DNA from: Spongiactinospora gelatinilytica
GTDB taxonomy: Bacteria; Actinomycetota; Actinomycetes; Streptosporangiales; Streptosporangiaceae
Reading direction: 5' to 3'
Assembly (NCBI RefSeq): GCF_003236385.1
Contig: NZ_POUA01000036.1
Span: forward strand, 1-32,334
DNA length: 32,334 bases
The notes under the pieces: model-generated
What the model saw: the letters and a program-made list of their open reading frames with translations, nothing else
What the model was told of the DNA's origin: nothing
Database searches by the model: none
Part shown: one piece after another, positions 8,282-16,157 of the stretch
Layout: each line of letters starts with the position of its first letter
How positions within the stretch are numbered: position 1 is the first letter of the stretch
Position numbers and translations under genes: made by a program

Positions 8282-8653
8282 TCAGCCGGTGCGGTGGTCG
8301 GCCCGTGTGGTTTCGGCCGGGGGCGAGACCTCCCCGTTCTGGCCGCCGACCAGCGGCCCGAGGGCCTGGTTCGCGCGTTCGGCGACGTCGTGTTCGGCGC
8401 GTTTGGCGGCCCGCAGGACGGCCTGCGCCAGGGCCTCCGCGCCCAGCCCCAGCGCGCCCGGCTCGATCCGCACGCCGACCAAGGTGCCCGAGGACGACAC
8501 CTCCACCCCCACGAGTCCATCCGCCGACTCGCCGTTGCCGCGCGTCTCCGCCAGATCCCTGCCGACCCGGCCGAACCTCGCGGCCTGTTCGTCGAGCGAG
8601 GACATCATCCGGGTCAGGTCCGCTTCCGCCGGCGGTACCGGCTCGTAGCCCAT
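8282..8653 (-). CDS. YbaB/EbfC-like family protein
   Basis: 123 residues starting MGYEPVPPAEADLTRMMSSL. A helical N-terminus (about 10-40) leads into GLVGVEVSSSGTLVGVRIEP and a long C-terminal helix (ALAQAVLRAAKRAEHDVAERANQALG), the order seen in YbaB/EbfC nucleoid-associated proteins. Divergent members of this family recur next to type VII secretion and polymorphic-toxin genes in actinomycetes, where they may act as small helical partners and not as DNA binders. The ATG at 8653 has GGGAGG upstream. The 98-nt gap to the toxin-like gene on the same strand suggests a shared transcript. Confidence 0.75.
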   Translation of the reverse strand: MGYEPVPPAEADLTRMMSSLDEQAARFGRVGRDLAETRGNGESADGLVGVEVSSSGTLVGVRIEPGALGLGAEALAQAVLRAAKRAEHDVAERANQALGPLVGGQNGEVSPPAETTRADHRTG

Positions 8654-8736
8654 CGGCGCGGCCTCCCTTCCTCCCACGTCTTCACCAAGCGGACCTTCCA
8701 CAATTTCCCGGTTTCCGGCCTGGCCTAACATGGAGT

Positions 8737-10380
8737 TCAGGTTGCGGTAATTTCGAGCACATGGTAACCGGAGGCACCGTCCGGGACCGGCGGGGCGGTC
8801 TCGGCCGGCTGGGTGCGGCCGGTGCCGTCGGTGGCGCGGACCGCGATCGTGTGCCCGCCCGGCCGCAGGTCCGCCTCGATCGACCACTGCCGCCAGGTGT
8901 CCGGGCCGGGAGTGACGGCGAGCCGGGCCGCCCGCCACTCGCCGCGGTCCACCCTGACCTCCACGCCCGCCACGCCCCTGTGCTGGGCCCAGGCCACTCC
9001 CGCGATCACCGTACGACCGGCCGGCACCGCCGCGCCCGCGGCCGGCACGTCGATCCGCGACTGCGTCTTGATCGGCCCCTCGGCCGCCCAGCCGCGCGAG
9101 GTCCAGTAGGCGGTGTCCCGGTCGAACCTGGTCACCTTGACGTCCACCACCCACTTGGTCGCCGAGACGTACCCGTACAGGCCCGGGACGACCTGGCGCA
9201 CCGGGAAGCCGTGCTCGGTGGGCAGCGGCTCGCCGTTCATGCCGACGGCGAACAGCGCGTCCCTGCCGTCCAGTACGACCTCAAGCGGCGTGCCGCAGGT
9301 CCAGCCGTCCGCCGAGGTGCTGAGCAGCATGTCGGCCCCGGCGTGCGGCCGAACCTCGCGCAGCACGTCGGCCATCCGGACGCCGAGCCAGCGGGCGTTG
9401 CCCACGTAGGGGCCGCCGACCTCGTTGGAGACGCAGGTGAGCGTGACGTCGGCCTCGGCCAGGGGCCGCCGGAGCAGGTCGGTGAAGGAGATCTCGACCG
9501 GGCGGTCCACCATGCCGTGGACGCGTAGCGTCCAGTCCCGCGGATCGACCCTGGGCACGACGAACGCGGTGTCCACCCGGTAGAAGTCGGCGTTCGGCGT
9601 GACGAACGGCGACAGCCCGGGGATGCGGAGGTCGGCGCCCCCGGGCAGCGGGGTGGCGGGGCGCACCGCGCGGGGCAGGGCGAGGGTGTTCCGTGCGGCG
9701 TCCACCGCCCGGTGCCCGCCGAGCAGCGCCCCGGCCACGCCGCCCACGCCCGCCAGTACGACGCCACCGGCCGCGCCGCCGAGCAACGCCCGCCGGTCGA
9801 ACCCGGGGGCCGGTCCACCGGCCCGCATCACCGCGGGCCGTTCGCCCTCGTGATCGGGCTCGCCGAGTCCATCGGGCCTGCCGGGCTCGTCGGACGCCGT
9901 AGGCGCACTGGGCATGGGCGCCACGGCGGCCAGGGCGCGGCGGTCCAGGAGTGCCAGCGTCAGGCCCCCGGCGAGTACGCCGAGCAAGGTGGGCAGGGCG
10001 TCCACGGCGGAGGCGCCCGGGCGGGTGAACACCGCGGCCAGGCCGAGCGCGCCGAAGGCCGCCAGCCCCGCCAGGCCGTACGGCAGGCCGCGCCGCCGGA
10101 CCAGCCGGCCGACGCCCGCCGCGCCCAGCGCGAGCAGCACGAACACCCCCGCGGTCACCACGGCCTTGTCGCTGCTGCCGAAGGTGCGGATGGCCCAGTC
10201 CTTCAGCGGGCCGGGCGAGACGTCCACCAGCGTGTTGCCCACCGCGGCCACCGGGAACGCCGCCGGATCGACCAGCCCGGCCGCCGTCGCGGCCACGCCC
10301 AGCGCCACCGCGCCCGCCGTGAGGCCGCACAGCGCCGCGGCCCATGCGGGCACGGCGGCCCGCCTCTCATCGCTACGCAC
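8737..10380 (-). CDS. Membrane-anchored sulfite-oxidase-like molybdopterin oxidoreductase
   Basis: 547 residues. The N-terminus has four hydrophobic helices (about 11-36, 73-95, 101-120, 127-146) and a low-complexity linker. A fifth hydrophobic stretch is preceded by DRR (about 195-222). The oxidoreductase molybdopterin domain follows (about 245-420): PNADFYRVDTAF, then the molybdenum ligand Cys at about 316 in VTLTCVSNEVGG, and HGFPVRQVVPGLYGY. The Mo-co dimerisation immunoglobulin-like domain ends the protein (about 440-547). The catalytic part would be outside the membrane. The substrate is not predictable; sulfite, sulfoxides and others are known in the superfamily. No heme b5 domain is present. 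The start codon is GTG 10380; no good ribosome site is seen. Confidence 0.9.
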   Translation of the reverse strand: MRSDERRAAVPAWAAALCGLTAGAVALGVAATAAGLVDPAAFPVAAVGNTLVDVSPGPLKDWAIRTFGSSDKAVVTAGVFVLLALGAAGVGRLVRRRGLPYGLAGLAAFGALGLAAVFTRPGASAVDALPTLLGVLAGGLTLALLDRRALAAVAPMPSAPTASDEPGRPDGLGEPDHEGERPAVMRAGGPAPGFDRRALLGGAAGGVVLAGVGGVAGALLGGHRAVDAARNTLALPRAVRPATPLPGGADLRIPGLSPFVTPNADFYRVDTAFVVPRVDPRDWTLRVHGMVDRPVEISFTDLLRRPLAEADVTLTCVSNEVGGPYVGNARWLGVRMADVLREVRPHAGADMLLSTSADGWTCGTPLEVVLDGRDALFAVGMNGEPLPTEHGFPVRQVVPGLYGYVSATKWVVDVKVTRFDRDTAYWTSRGWAAEGPIKTQSRIDVPAAGAAVPAGRTVIAGVAWAQHRGVAGVEVRVDRGEWRAARLAVTPGPDTWRQWSIEADLRPGGHTIAVRATDGTGRTQPAETAPPVPDGASGYHVLEITAT

Positions 10381-10427
10381 GACACCGACGTTACGCCCGG
10401 CGCCGGGAGAAGAACCTTACGCGGTGG

Positions 10428-11027
10428 TTACAGCAGTTCGGCGACGACCGGGGCGAGCGCCCTGAACGCGCGGCCACGGTGGCTGATCGCGTCCTTCTCG
10501 GCGGGCGACAACTCGGCGGTGGTGCGCGTCTCCCCCTTGGGGACGAAGATCGGGTCGTAGCCGAACCCGCCGCTCCCCCGGGGCGCGTCGATGATCACGC
10601 CTTCCAGCGTGCCCTCCACGACCCGCTCCTGCCCCGAGGGCAGCGCCAGCGCCGCGGCGCAGGCGAAGTGGCCGCCCCGCCGTCCGTCCGGGACGTCGCC
10701 GATCTGGGCGAGCAGCAGGTCGAGGTTGGCGGCGTCGTCGCCGTGCCGCCCCGACCAGCGCGCGGAGAACACGCCGGGCATGCCGTTCAGCGCGTCCACG
10801 CACAGGCCGGAGTCGTCGGCGACGGCGGGCAGCCCCGAGCCGCGGGCCACCGCGTGCGCCTTGATCAGCGCGTTCTCGGCGAAGGTCAGCCCGGTCTCGG
10901 CGATCTCGCCGATCTCGGGGAAGTCGTCCAGCCCGACGAGGGTCACCCCCAGCCCCGCGTCGGCCAGGATGCGCCGCAGCTCGGCGATCTTGCCGGGGTT
11001 GCGGGTGGCCAGGACCAGGCGGCTCAC
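10428..11027 (-). CDS. rdgB: RdgB/HAM1 non-canonical purine NTP pyrophosphatase
   Basis: 199 residues. It hydrolyses dITP, XTP and ITP to the monophosphate and pyrophosphate, cleaning the nucleotide pool. Family motifs are clear: [15 protein letters not shown] at the N-terminus, [14 protein letters not shown] with the catalytic Asp, [12 protein letters not shown], and the C-terminal ISHRGRA. Length is normal. The GTG start overlaps the rph stop by 4 nt (GTGA), so it is coupled to RNase PH in the murI operon. Confidence 0.95.
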   Translation of the reverse strand: MSRLVLATRNPGKIAELRRILADAGLGVTLVGLDDFPEIGEIAETGLTFAENALIKAHAVARGSGLPAVADDSGLCVDALNGMPGVFSARWSGRHGDDAANLDLLLAQIGDVPDGRRGGHFACAAALALPSGQERVVEGTLEGVIIDAPRGSGGFGYDPIFVPKGETRTTAELSPAEKDAISHRGRAFRALAPVVAELL

Positions 11028-11743
11028 GCCAGGGCCTGCCGCTGCAACTCGGTCAGCTCGGCGCAGCCGGCCACCGCCAGGTCGAGCAGCCGGTCGAGCT
11101 GCTTACGGTCGAACGGCGTGCCCTCGGCCGTGCTCTGCACCTCGACGAAGTCGCCGGTGCCGGTCACCACGACGTTCATGTCGGTGTCGGCCGCGACGTC
11201 CTCGGTGTAACAGAGGTCGAGCATCGGGACGTCGTTCACCACGCCCACCGACACCGCGGCGACCGAGCGGATCAACGGGTCACCGGGGGTCATCCGGCGC
11301 TTGCGCATCCACCGGACGGCGTCGGCCAGCGCCACGTACGCGCCGGTGATCGCCGCGGTGCGGGTGCCGCCGTCGGCCTGGAGGACGTCGCAGTCCAGCA
11401 GGATGGTGTTCTCGCCGAGCGCCTTGGTGTCCACACAGGCCCGCAGGGAACGGCCGATCAGGCGGGAGATCTCGTGGGTCCGGCCGCCGATCCGGCCGCG
11501 CACCGACTCGCGGTCGGAGCGGGTGTTGGTGGCGCGGGGCAGCATGGCGTACTCGGCGGTGACCCAGCCGCCCAGGCCGCTGCCCTTGCGCCAGCGCGGC
11601 ACGCTGTCCTGGACGGTCGCCGCGCACAGGACCCTGGTGCCGCCGAACTCGACCAGCACCGAGCCCTCGGCGTTGTCCAGCCAGTTGCGCGTGATCTTCA
11701 CCGGTCGGAGCCGGTCGGGTGTGCGTCCGTCTGCGCGTGCCAT
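11024..11743 (-). CDS. rph: Ribonuclease PH
   Basis: 239 residues. A phosphate-dependent 3'-5' exoribonuclease that trims tRNA 3' ends. Signature stretches are [68 protein letters not shown] and [22 protein letters not shown] 11743 fits the family N-terminus. A GTG three codons further upstream (11752) would overlap the preceding stop as GTGA and is a real alternative. The gene is followed directly by rdgB, an order conserved in actinobacteria. Confidence 0.95.
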   Translation of the reverse strand: MARADGRTPDRLRPVKITRNWLDNAEGSVLVEFGGTRVLCAATVQDSVPRWRKGSGLGGWVTAEYAMLPRATNTRSDRESVRGRIGGRTHEISRLIGRSLRACVDTKALGENTILLDCDVLQADGGTRTAAITGAYVALADAVRWMRKRRMTPGDPLIRSVAAVSVGVVNDVPMLDLCYTEDVAADTDMNVVVTGTGDFVEVQSTAEGTPFDRKQLDRLLDLAVAGCAELTELQRQALA

Positions 11744-11748
11744 AACGC

Positions 11749-12501
11749 TCACCCTAGGGGATAGGCGGCGCCGCTCCGCGCCAGGTCGATCTTTCCGTCG
11801 AAGCCGCCGCGCGTCGCGTCCTCGGCGATCCTGGCGTGGTCGAACCACGGCACCAGGTGGGTGAGCACCAGCGTGTCCACCTCGGCCCTTGCGGCGTGCT
11901 CGGCCGCCTGCCGACCGTTGAGATGCAGCCCGCCGGGCGCCCCCGGCTGGTCCAGGAACGACGCCTCGCAGAGCAGTACGTCGGCTCCGGCGGCCAGTTC
12001 GACCAGCCCGTCGCTCTCGCCGGTGTCGGCGGAGTAGGCCACCGCGTGGCCGCCGTGGGCGACGCGGAAGCCGTAGGTCTCGACCGGGTGGTTCATCAGC
12101 GCGGTGGACACCTGGAAGGGCCCGATCTCGCGTACGCCGGGGCGCAGCGACACGAAGTCGAAGGCGGTCTCCAGGCCGGGCTCCTCGGGCATGCCGTAGG
12201 CGGCGGCCATCCGGCGCGGGGCGTCGGCGGGGGCGTAGACCGGGACGCGGGCCAGCGGGCCGCGCGGCGAGTAGGTGCGGACGACGTGGTAGGAGCAGAG
12301 GTCCAGGCAGTGGTCGGCGTGCAGGTGGGACAGGCAGATGGCGTCCACGTCGTACAGGCCGATGTGGCGTTGCAGCGCGCCGAGCGCGCCGTTGCCGAGG
12401 TCGAGCAGCAGCCGGAAGCCCTCGGCCTCCAGCAGGTAGCAGGAGGCCGGGCTGTCCGGCCCCGGGAAGCTCCCCGAGCATCCGATGATGGTCAACTTCA
12501 T
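11749..12501 (-). CDS. Metallo-beta-lactamase-fold phosphodiesterase, Rv1339-like
   Basis: 250 residues. The metal-binding motif [10 protein letters not shown] (about residues 58-67, ligands His59, His61, Asp63, His64), plus MNHP, the metal Asp in YSADTG and the late His in LTHLVPW, define an RNase Z-like metallo-hydrolase. In M. tuberculosis the protein at the same place between murI and rphA (Rv1339) has been described as an atypical class II cyclic-nucleotide phosphodiesterase. The same role, degrading cAMP in the cytoplasm, is likely but inferred from synteny and fold. ATG 12501 follows murI by 12 nt, and its stop touches the rph start region. Confidence 0.88.
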   Translation of the reverse strand: MKLTIIGCSGSFPGPDSPASCYLLEAEGFRLLLDLGNGALGALQRHIGLYDVDAICLSHLHADHCLDLCSYHVVRTYSPRGPLARVPVYAPADAPRRMAAAYGMPEEPGLETAFDFVSLRPGVREIGPFQVSTALMNHPVETYGFRVAHGGHAVAYSADTGESDGLVELAAGADVLLCEASFLDQPGAPGGLHLNGRQAAEHAARAEVDTLVLTHLVPWFDHARIAEDATRGGFDGKIDLARSGAAYPLG

Positions 12502-12513
12502 GGCGGCGGTCTC

Positions 12514-13362
12514 CTAACGAGGAGCGGTGCGTCGCTCCGGTTGCGGAATGACCCCGGCGGCGATCTCCCCGCCGATGCTCGCGGCCTCGACTGAGGTGAT
12601 CTCCGGCCCGAGGAACCTCTGGCCCAGCCGCCCGAACAGCCTGGCGTCGCCGGTCGTCTTGAACCGGTGACGCGGGGTTTCGGCGTCGCCGGCGAGGCCA
12701 CGGTCGTGCAGTGTGCGATAGACGTCCTTGGCGGTCTCCTCGGCGCTCGACACCAGCGTCACCGCGTCGCCGGCCACGTAGGCGATGGCGCCGGTCAGCA
12801 GCGGATAGTGGGTGCAGCCGAGAATCAGCGTGTCGCAGCCGTCCGCGAGGATCGGCCGCAGGTATCCCCTGACCACCTCGATCAGGCGGTCGCTCATGGT
12901 CTCGCCGCGCTCCACGAACTCCACCAGCCGCGGGGCGGCCACCCCGGTGAGCCGGATGTGCGGCGCGGCGGCGAAGGCGTCGTCGTAGGCCATCGACTCG
13001 ATGGTGGCCCGGGTGCCGATCACGCCGACCTTGCCGTTCCTGGTGGCCCGCGCCGCGCGCCGGGCGGCGGGCTGGATGACCTCCACCACGGGCACCCGGT
13101 AGCGCTCCCTGGCGTCGCGCAGCACCGCGGAACTGGCGCTGTTGCAGGCGATGACCAGCATCTTCACATCGTGCTCGACGAGGTGGTCCATCACTTGCAG
13201 GGCGAACTCACGCACCTCGGCGATCGGCCGCGGGCCGTACGGCTGACGGGCGGTGTCCGCCACGTACAGGATGGACTCCCGGGGAAGCTGATCGATGATC
13301 GCCCGTGCGACCGTCAGCCCGCCCACACCACTGTCGAAGATCCCGATGCTCTGGCCCGCCAC
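12514..13362 (-). CDS. murI: Glutamate racemase
   Basis: 282 residues from GTG 13362 (a TTG at 13371 would add three). It makes D-glutamate for peptidoglycan. The active site is complete: [13 protein letters not shown] (Asp/Ser of the first half), the first catalytic Cys in [14 protein letters not shown], and the second in [23 protein letters not shown] is the substrate-loop motif. It is the first gene of a tight run murI, Rv1339-like, rph, rdgB read right to left, in the order known from M. tuberculosis. Confidence 0.95.
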   Translation of the reverse strand: MAGQSIGIFDSGVGGLTVARAIIDQLPRESILYVADTARQPYGPRPIAEVREFALQVMDHLVEHDVKMLVIACNSASSAVLRDARERYRVPVVEVIQPAARRAARATRNGKVGVIGTRATIESMAYDDAFAAAPHIRLTGVAAPRLVEFVERGETMSDRLIEVVRGYLRPILADGCDTLILGCTHYPLLTGAIAYVAGDAVTLVSSAEETAKDVYRTLHDRGLAGDAETPRHRFKTTGDARLFGRLGQRFLGPEITSVEAASIGGEIAAGVIPQPERRTAPR

Positions 13363-13572
13363 GTTTCCCAAGGTTAGGCCAGCGGTGGTGATCCCTCAGT
13401 GAATTAGTGCGCAGTACGGGTGTGGTCCTCGCCTCATTTCGGACCGGTCCGGGCCGATCTTGACCCCATTTGAGGTTAGATGCGGCGATCAGAAAGATAG
13501 TTCACTGCAAGTGGATCGCTACTGATGTGGGCTACCGTCTGTATCGCCCAGAATCCAGACGTGTGAGTGAGT

Positions 13573-15390
13573 ATGTCTGCCAACTACCCCTCAGGTCCGC
13601 CGTCACCCGACGAGCAGGATCCCCAACGAACCGTGGCGTACCGCCCCCAACAAGGACAGCAGCCCCCATACCCGCCGCAACAGGGCTACGGGCAGCAACC
13701 GCCCTATGGGCAGCAGAGCCAGCCCGGCCGGCAACAGCCCTCTGGACAACAAGGCCAGCAGGGCCAGCCGTACTCTCAGCAGCCCCATGGACAGCAGCCC
13801 TACGGGCAGCCGCAACAGCAGTACGGCCAGCAACCGTATGGTCAGCAGCAGCAGCAGTACGGCGGGCAGCAGCAGCCCTATGGCCACCAACAGCAGCAGT
13901 ACGGCCAGCCGTCCTGGCAGGGCAACGCCGAGGTGATGGGCCCCGCGCAGGGCGGCAAGGGGGGCGGTAAGAGCAAGAAGACCTGGCTGATCGCCGCCAT
14001 CGCCGCGCTGGTGGTGGCGCTGATCGGCGGCGGCGGTGTCTACGCCGCCAGCCTGCTGAGCGGCGGCGGCAAGCAGCCGCACGAGGTGCTGCCCCAGACC
14101 GCCATCGGCTACCTGCGCCTGGACCTCGACCCGGCGGCCAACCAGAAGCTGGCGCTGTTCGGCATCGCCAGGAAGTTCACCGTCACCAAGGAGAGCTTCA
14201 CCGGCGAGGACCCGCGCAAGGCGCTGTTCGAGTCGCTGAAGAAGGACGACTCCGACCTCGCCAAGCTGGACTACGCCAAGGACGTCGAGCCCTGGCTCGG
14301 CTCGCGCATCGGGGTCGCCGCGCTGCCCCCGGCCGCGGGCTCGGAGACGCCGACGCCGGTGATCGCCGTGCAGGTCACCGACCAGGAGGCCGCGCGTACG
14401 GGCATCGAGAAGCTGATGGCCGGCGACAAGTACGGCATCGCCTTCCGCGAGGACTACGCGCTGCTGGCCGAGTCGCAGGAGACGGTCGACCAGTCCGCCC
14501 AGGCTCCCACGCTGGCCGACAACGCCAACTTCACCGGCGACATCGGCGCGGTGGGCGAGCAGGGCGTACTGTCCTTCTGGATGGACGTCGAGCAGGCCGG
14601 CAAGCTGTCCGGCCAGCTGGACGGAAGCGAGCAGGAGGTGCTCAAGCAGCTCGCGGGCACCCGGATGGCGGGCGCGCTGCGGTTCGACTCGCAGTACGTC
14701 GAGCTGGCCGGCCTGCTGCGCGGCGCCAAGGACCTGATGCCCGCCGAGAGCGAGGCGGCCCGGGTCGCCGACCTGCCGGCCTCCACGCTCGGCGCGGTGT
14801 CCATCTCCGGGCTCGGCGACATGTTCACCAAGCAGTGGCCGAAGTACCAGTCCATGCTGGCCTCGACCCCGTCCTTCCAGCAGATGCTGACCGCCGCCCA
14901 GCAGAGCGGCGTGACGCTGCCCGACGACGTCGCCACCCTGCTCGGCAAGAACCTCACCGTGGCGGTGGACGAGAGCGGCCTCGACAACAACCAGCCGAAG
15001 GTCGGCGCCCGCATCGTCACCGACACGGCCAAGGCGCAGGGCATCGTGAGCAAGATCGAGCAGTTGCTCGCCGCGCAGGGCGCGGGCGCCCCGCAGCTCG
15101 GCAAGGCCACCGGCGACGGCGTGATGGTCCTGGCCTCCACCCAGGAGTACGCCCAGCAGCTCGCCCAGGCGGGCACGCTCGGCGACAGCGAGAGCTTCAA
15201 GCTCGCCGTCCCCGACGCCGGCGCGGCCGGCTTCGCGATCTACGTGGACCTCGACAAGGCCGAACGGCTCTACCTGCCCACCCTGCAGGGCGACGACCAG
15301 GCCAACGCCAAGGTACTGCGCGCGGTCGGCCTGAGCGGCAAGACCACGGCGGAGGAGGCCACCTTCTCCCTCCGCGTCCTGTTCAACTGA
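13573..15390 (+). CDS. DUF3352 protein with Gln/Gly/Pro/Tyr-rich tail and one membrane helix
   Basis: 605 residues. Residues about 20-120 are low complexity with repeated QQPYGQ, QQQQYG and PPQQ units and several Gln runs. A positive patch (KGGGKSKK) precedes a single membrane helix (about 137-160, WLIAAIAALVVALIGGGGVYAA). The remaining ~440 residues are extracellular and fit DUF3352, with internal similarity between halves (for example VTDQEAARTGIEKLM and VTDTAKAQGIVSKIEQLL). Topology is N-terminus inside, domain outside. Function is unknown. ATG 13573 is chosen over GTG 13567, two codons earlier; the ribosome site is weak. The gene ends in a clear terminator. Confidence 0.88.
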   Translation: MSANYPSGPPSPDEQDPQRTVAYRPQQGQQPPYPPQQGYGQQPPYGQQSQPGRQQPSGQQGQQGQPYSQQPHGQQPYGQPQQQYGQQPYGQQQQQYGGQQQPYGHQQQQYGQPSWQGNAEVMGPAQGGKGGGKSKKTWLIAAIAALVVALIGGGGVYAASLLSGGGKQPHEVLPQTAIGYLRLDLDPAANQKLALFGIARKFTVTKESFTGEDPRKALFESLKKDDSDLAKLDYAKDVEPWLGSRIGVAALPPAAGSETPTPVIAVQVTDQEAARTGIEKLMAGDKYGIAFREDYALLAESQETVDQSAQAPTLADNANFTGDIGAVGEQGVLSFWMDVEQAGKLSGQLDGSEQEVLKQLAGTRMAGALRFDSQYVELAGLLRGAKDLMPAESEAARVADLPASTLGAVSISGLGDMFTKQWPKYQSMLASTPSFQQMLTAAQQSGVTLPDDVATLLGKNLTVAVDESGLDNNQPKVGARIVTDTAKAQGIVSKIEQLLAAQGAGAPQLGKATGDGVMVLASTQEYAQQLAQAGTLGDSESFKLAVPDAGAAGFAIYVDLDKAERLYLPTLQGDDQANAKVLRAVGLSGKTTAEEATFSLRVLFN

Positions 15391-15409
15391 CCCGCCCCTG
15401 ACAAAGGGA

Positions 15410-15452
15410 AGATCCCCCGCCCGGCCCCGGCCGGCCCGGGGGATCTCCTTTT
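15410..15452 (+). terminator. Rho-independent terminator
   Basis: AGATCCCCCG (15410-15419) and CGGGGGATCT (15437-15446) form a perfect 10-bp stem around a GC-rich loop that can pair further. It is followed by CCTTTT. It ends the DUF3352 gene and lies before the stop of the convergent TetR gene, so it may act in both directions. Confidence 0.88.
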
Positions 15453-15479
15453 CTCACAAGGCTGTCGCACCACAGCGCG

Positions 15480-16067
15480 CTACACAGGGTTCGACCAGTC
15501 CCGCCTTCGGCGCAGCCCGTCCAGCACGAGGGTGATGACACCGTCGGCTTCGGCCCGCCAATCGGGGCGGTCATGAGCCGCGCTGATGCCGTGCAGCGCC
15601 ATCATGACGGCGCCGGCATCCACGTCGTCGCGTACGGTGCCGTCCCGCACGGCGGCGGCCAGCAGGTCGGTGACGGCCCGCTCCAGAGCCCGGCCGCCCT
15701 CGGCGCGGGCGCCCGAGCGATCGGCCATGAGCGTGGCCAGTGTCCGGGCCAGGCCCTCGTGGGCGGCTATGTGGTCGACCATGCCGCGCAGGAAGGTCGC
15801 CAAAGCCTCCGCCGCGGGCAGCGTGGCCTGTAGCCGACGGGCGCGGTCGCACAGCGCGGCGACTTCCCCGTGGTAGACCGCCTCGGCCAGTGCCTCCCGG
15901 GTGGGGAAGTGGCGGTACAGCGTGCCGGTGCCCACTCCGGCCAGGCGGGCGAAGTCATCGAAGCGCAGGTCGAAGAAGTCGCCGGCGTCGAAGACCTCTC
16001 GCGCCTTGGCGATCAGGACATCGCGGTTGCGCTGGGCGTCGGCCCGCAGCGGCTTGTCGGCGGTCAT
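15480..16067 (-). CDS. TetR-family transcriptional regulator
   Basis: 195 residues. N-terminal TetR helix-turn-helix: NRDVLIAKAREVFDAGDFFDLRFDDFARLAGVGTGTLYRHFPTREAL (about 14-60). A helical ligand-binding domain follows. ATG 16067 has GAGGTAG upstream. It is divergent from the reductase-like/P450/ferredoxin genes. Two identical-type palindromic operators lie in the shared promoter region, so it most likely represses itself and that operon, with release by a small ligand, perhaps the P450 substrate. The repression model is inferred from layout. Confidence 0.93.
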   Translation of the reverse strand: MTADKPLRADAQRNRDVLIAKAREVFDAGDFFDLRFDDFARLAGVGTGTLYRHFPTREALAEAVYHGEVAALCDRARRLQATLPAAEALATFLRGMVDHIAAHEGLARTLATLMADRSGARAEGGRALERAVTDLLAAAVRDGTVRDDVDAGAVMMALHGISAAHDRPDWRAEADGVITLVLDGLRRRRDWSNPV

Positions 16068-16080
16068 GCGCTACCTCGCA

Positions 16081-16109
16081 TTGACAAATGGAGATGGCCT
16101 CCATATTTT
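16081..16109 (+). promoter_or_regulatory. Sigma-70-type promoter for the P450 operon
   Basis: TTGACA (16081-16086), a 17-bp spacer and TATTTT (16104-16109) give a near-consensus promoter reading right. A leftward promoter can be drawn in the same DNA: TTGGAG (complement of 16126-16131), 17 bp, then AAATAT (complement of 16103-16108), facing the TetR gene. The two -10 boxes coincide, so the promoters would exclude each other. Confidence 0.75.
16089..16103. promoter_or_regulatory. TetR operator 1
   Basis: TGGAGATGGCCTCCA, an inverted repeat with TGGAG/CTCCA outer arms. It lies exactly in the spacer between the -35 and -10 boxes of the rightward promoter, an ideal place for repression. The same sequence with one change occurs 27 bp downstream. 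Confidence 0.8.
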
Positions 16110-16115
16110 CGAAAG

Positions 16116-16130
16116 TGGAGATAGCCTCCA
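16116..16130. promoter_or_regulatory. TetR operator 2
   Basis: TGGAGATAGCCTCCA, differing from operator 1 at one central base. It covers the expected rightward transcription start and the spacer of the leftward promoter. The two sites are separated by TATTTTCGAAAG, which contains a further palindrome, TTTCGAAA. Confidence 0.8.
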
Positions 16131-16157
16131 AATCGATCGTACCCCACGAGGTGCAGC

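Noticed and set aside
7412..8728. 438-codon plus-strand frame opposite the toxin cassette
   Set aside because: Gly/Arg/Pro-rich shadow sequence. The minus-strand genes show motifs, ribosome sites and coupled starts.
11744..12481. N-terminal extension of the rph frame to 485 residues
   Set aside because: The extension lies over the phosphodiesterase gene, is Arg/Pro-rich, and RNase PH is about 240 residues.
13660..13930. Repeat array resembling a CRISPR or minisatellite
   Set aside because: The repeats are in-frame Gln/Tyr/Gly codons of the DUF3352 protein with no spacer structure.
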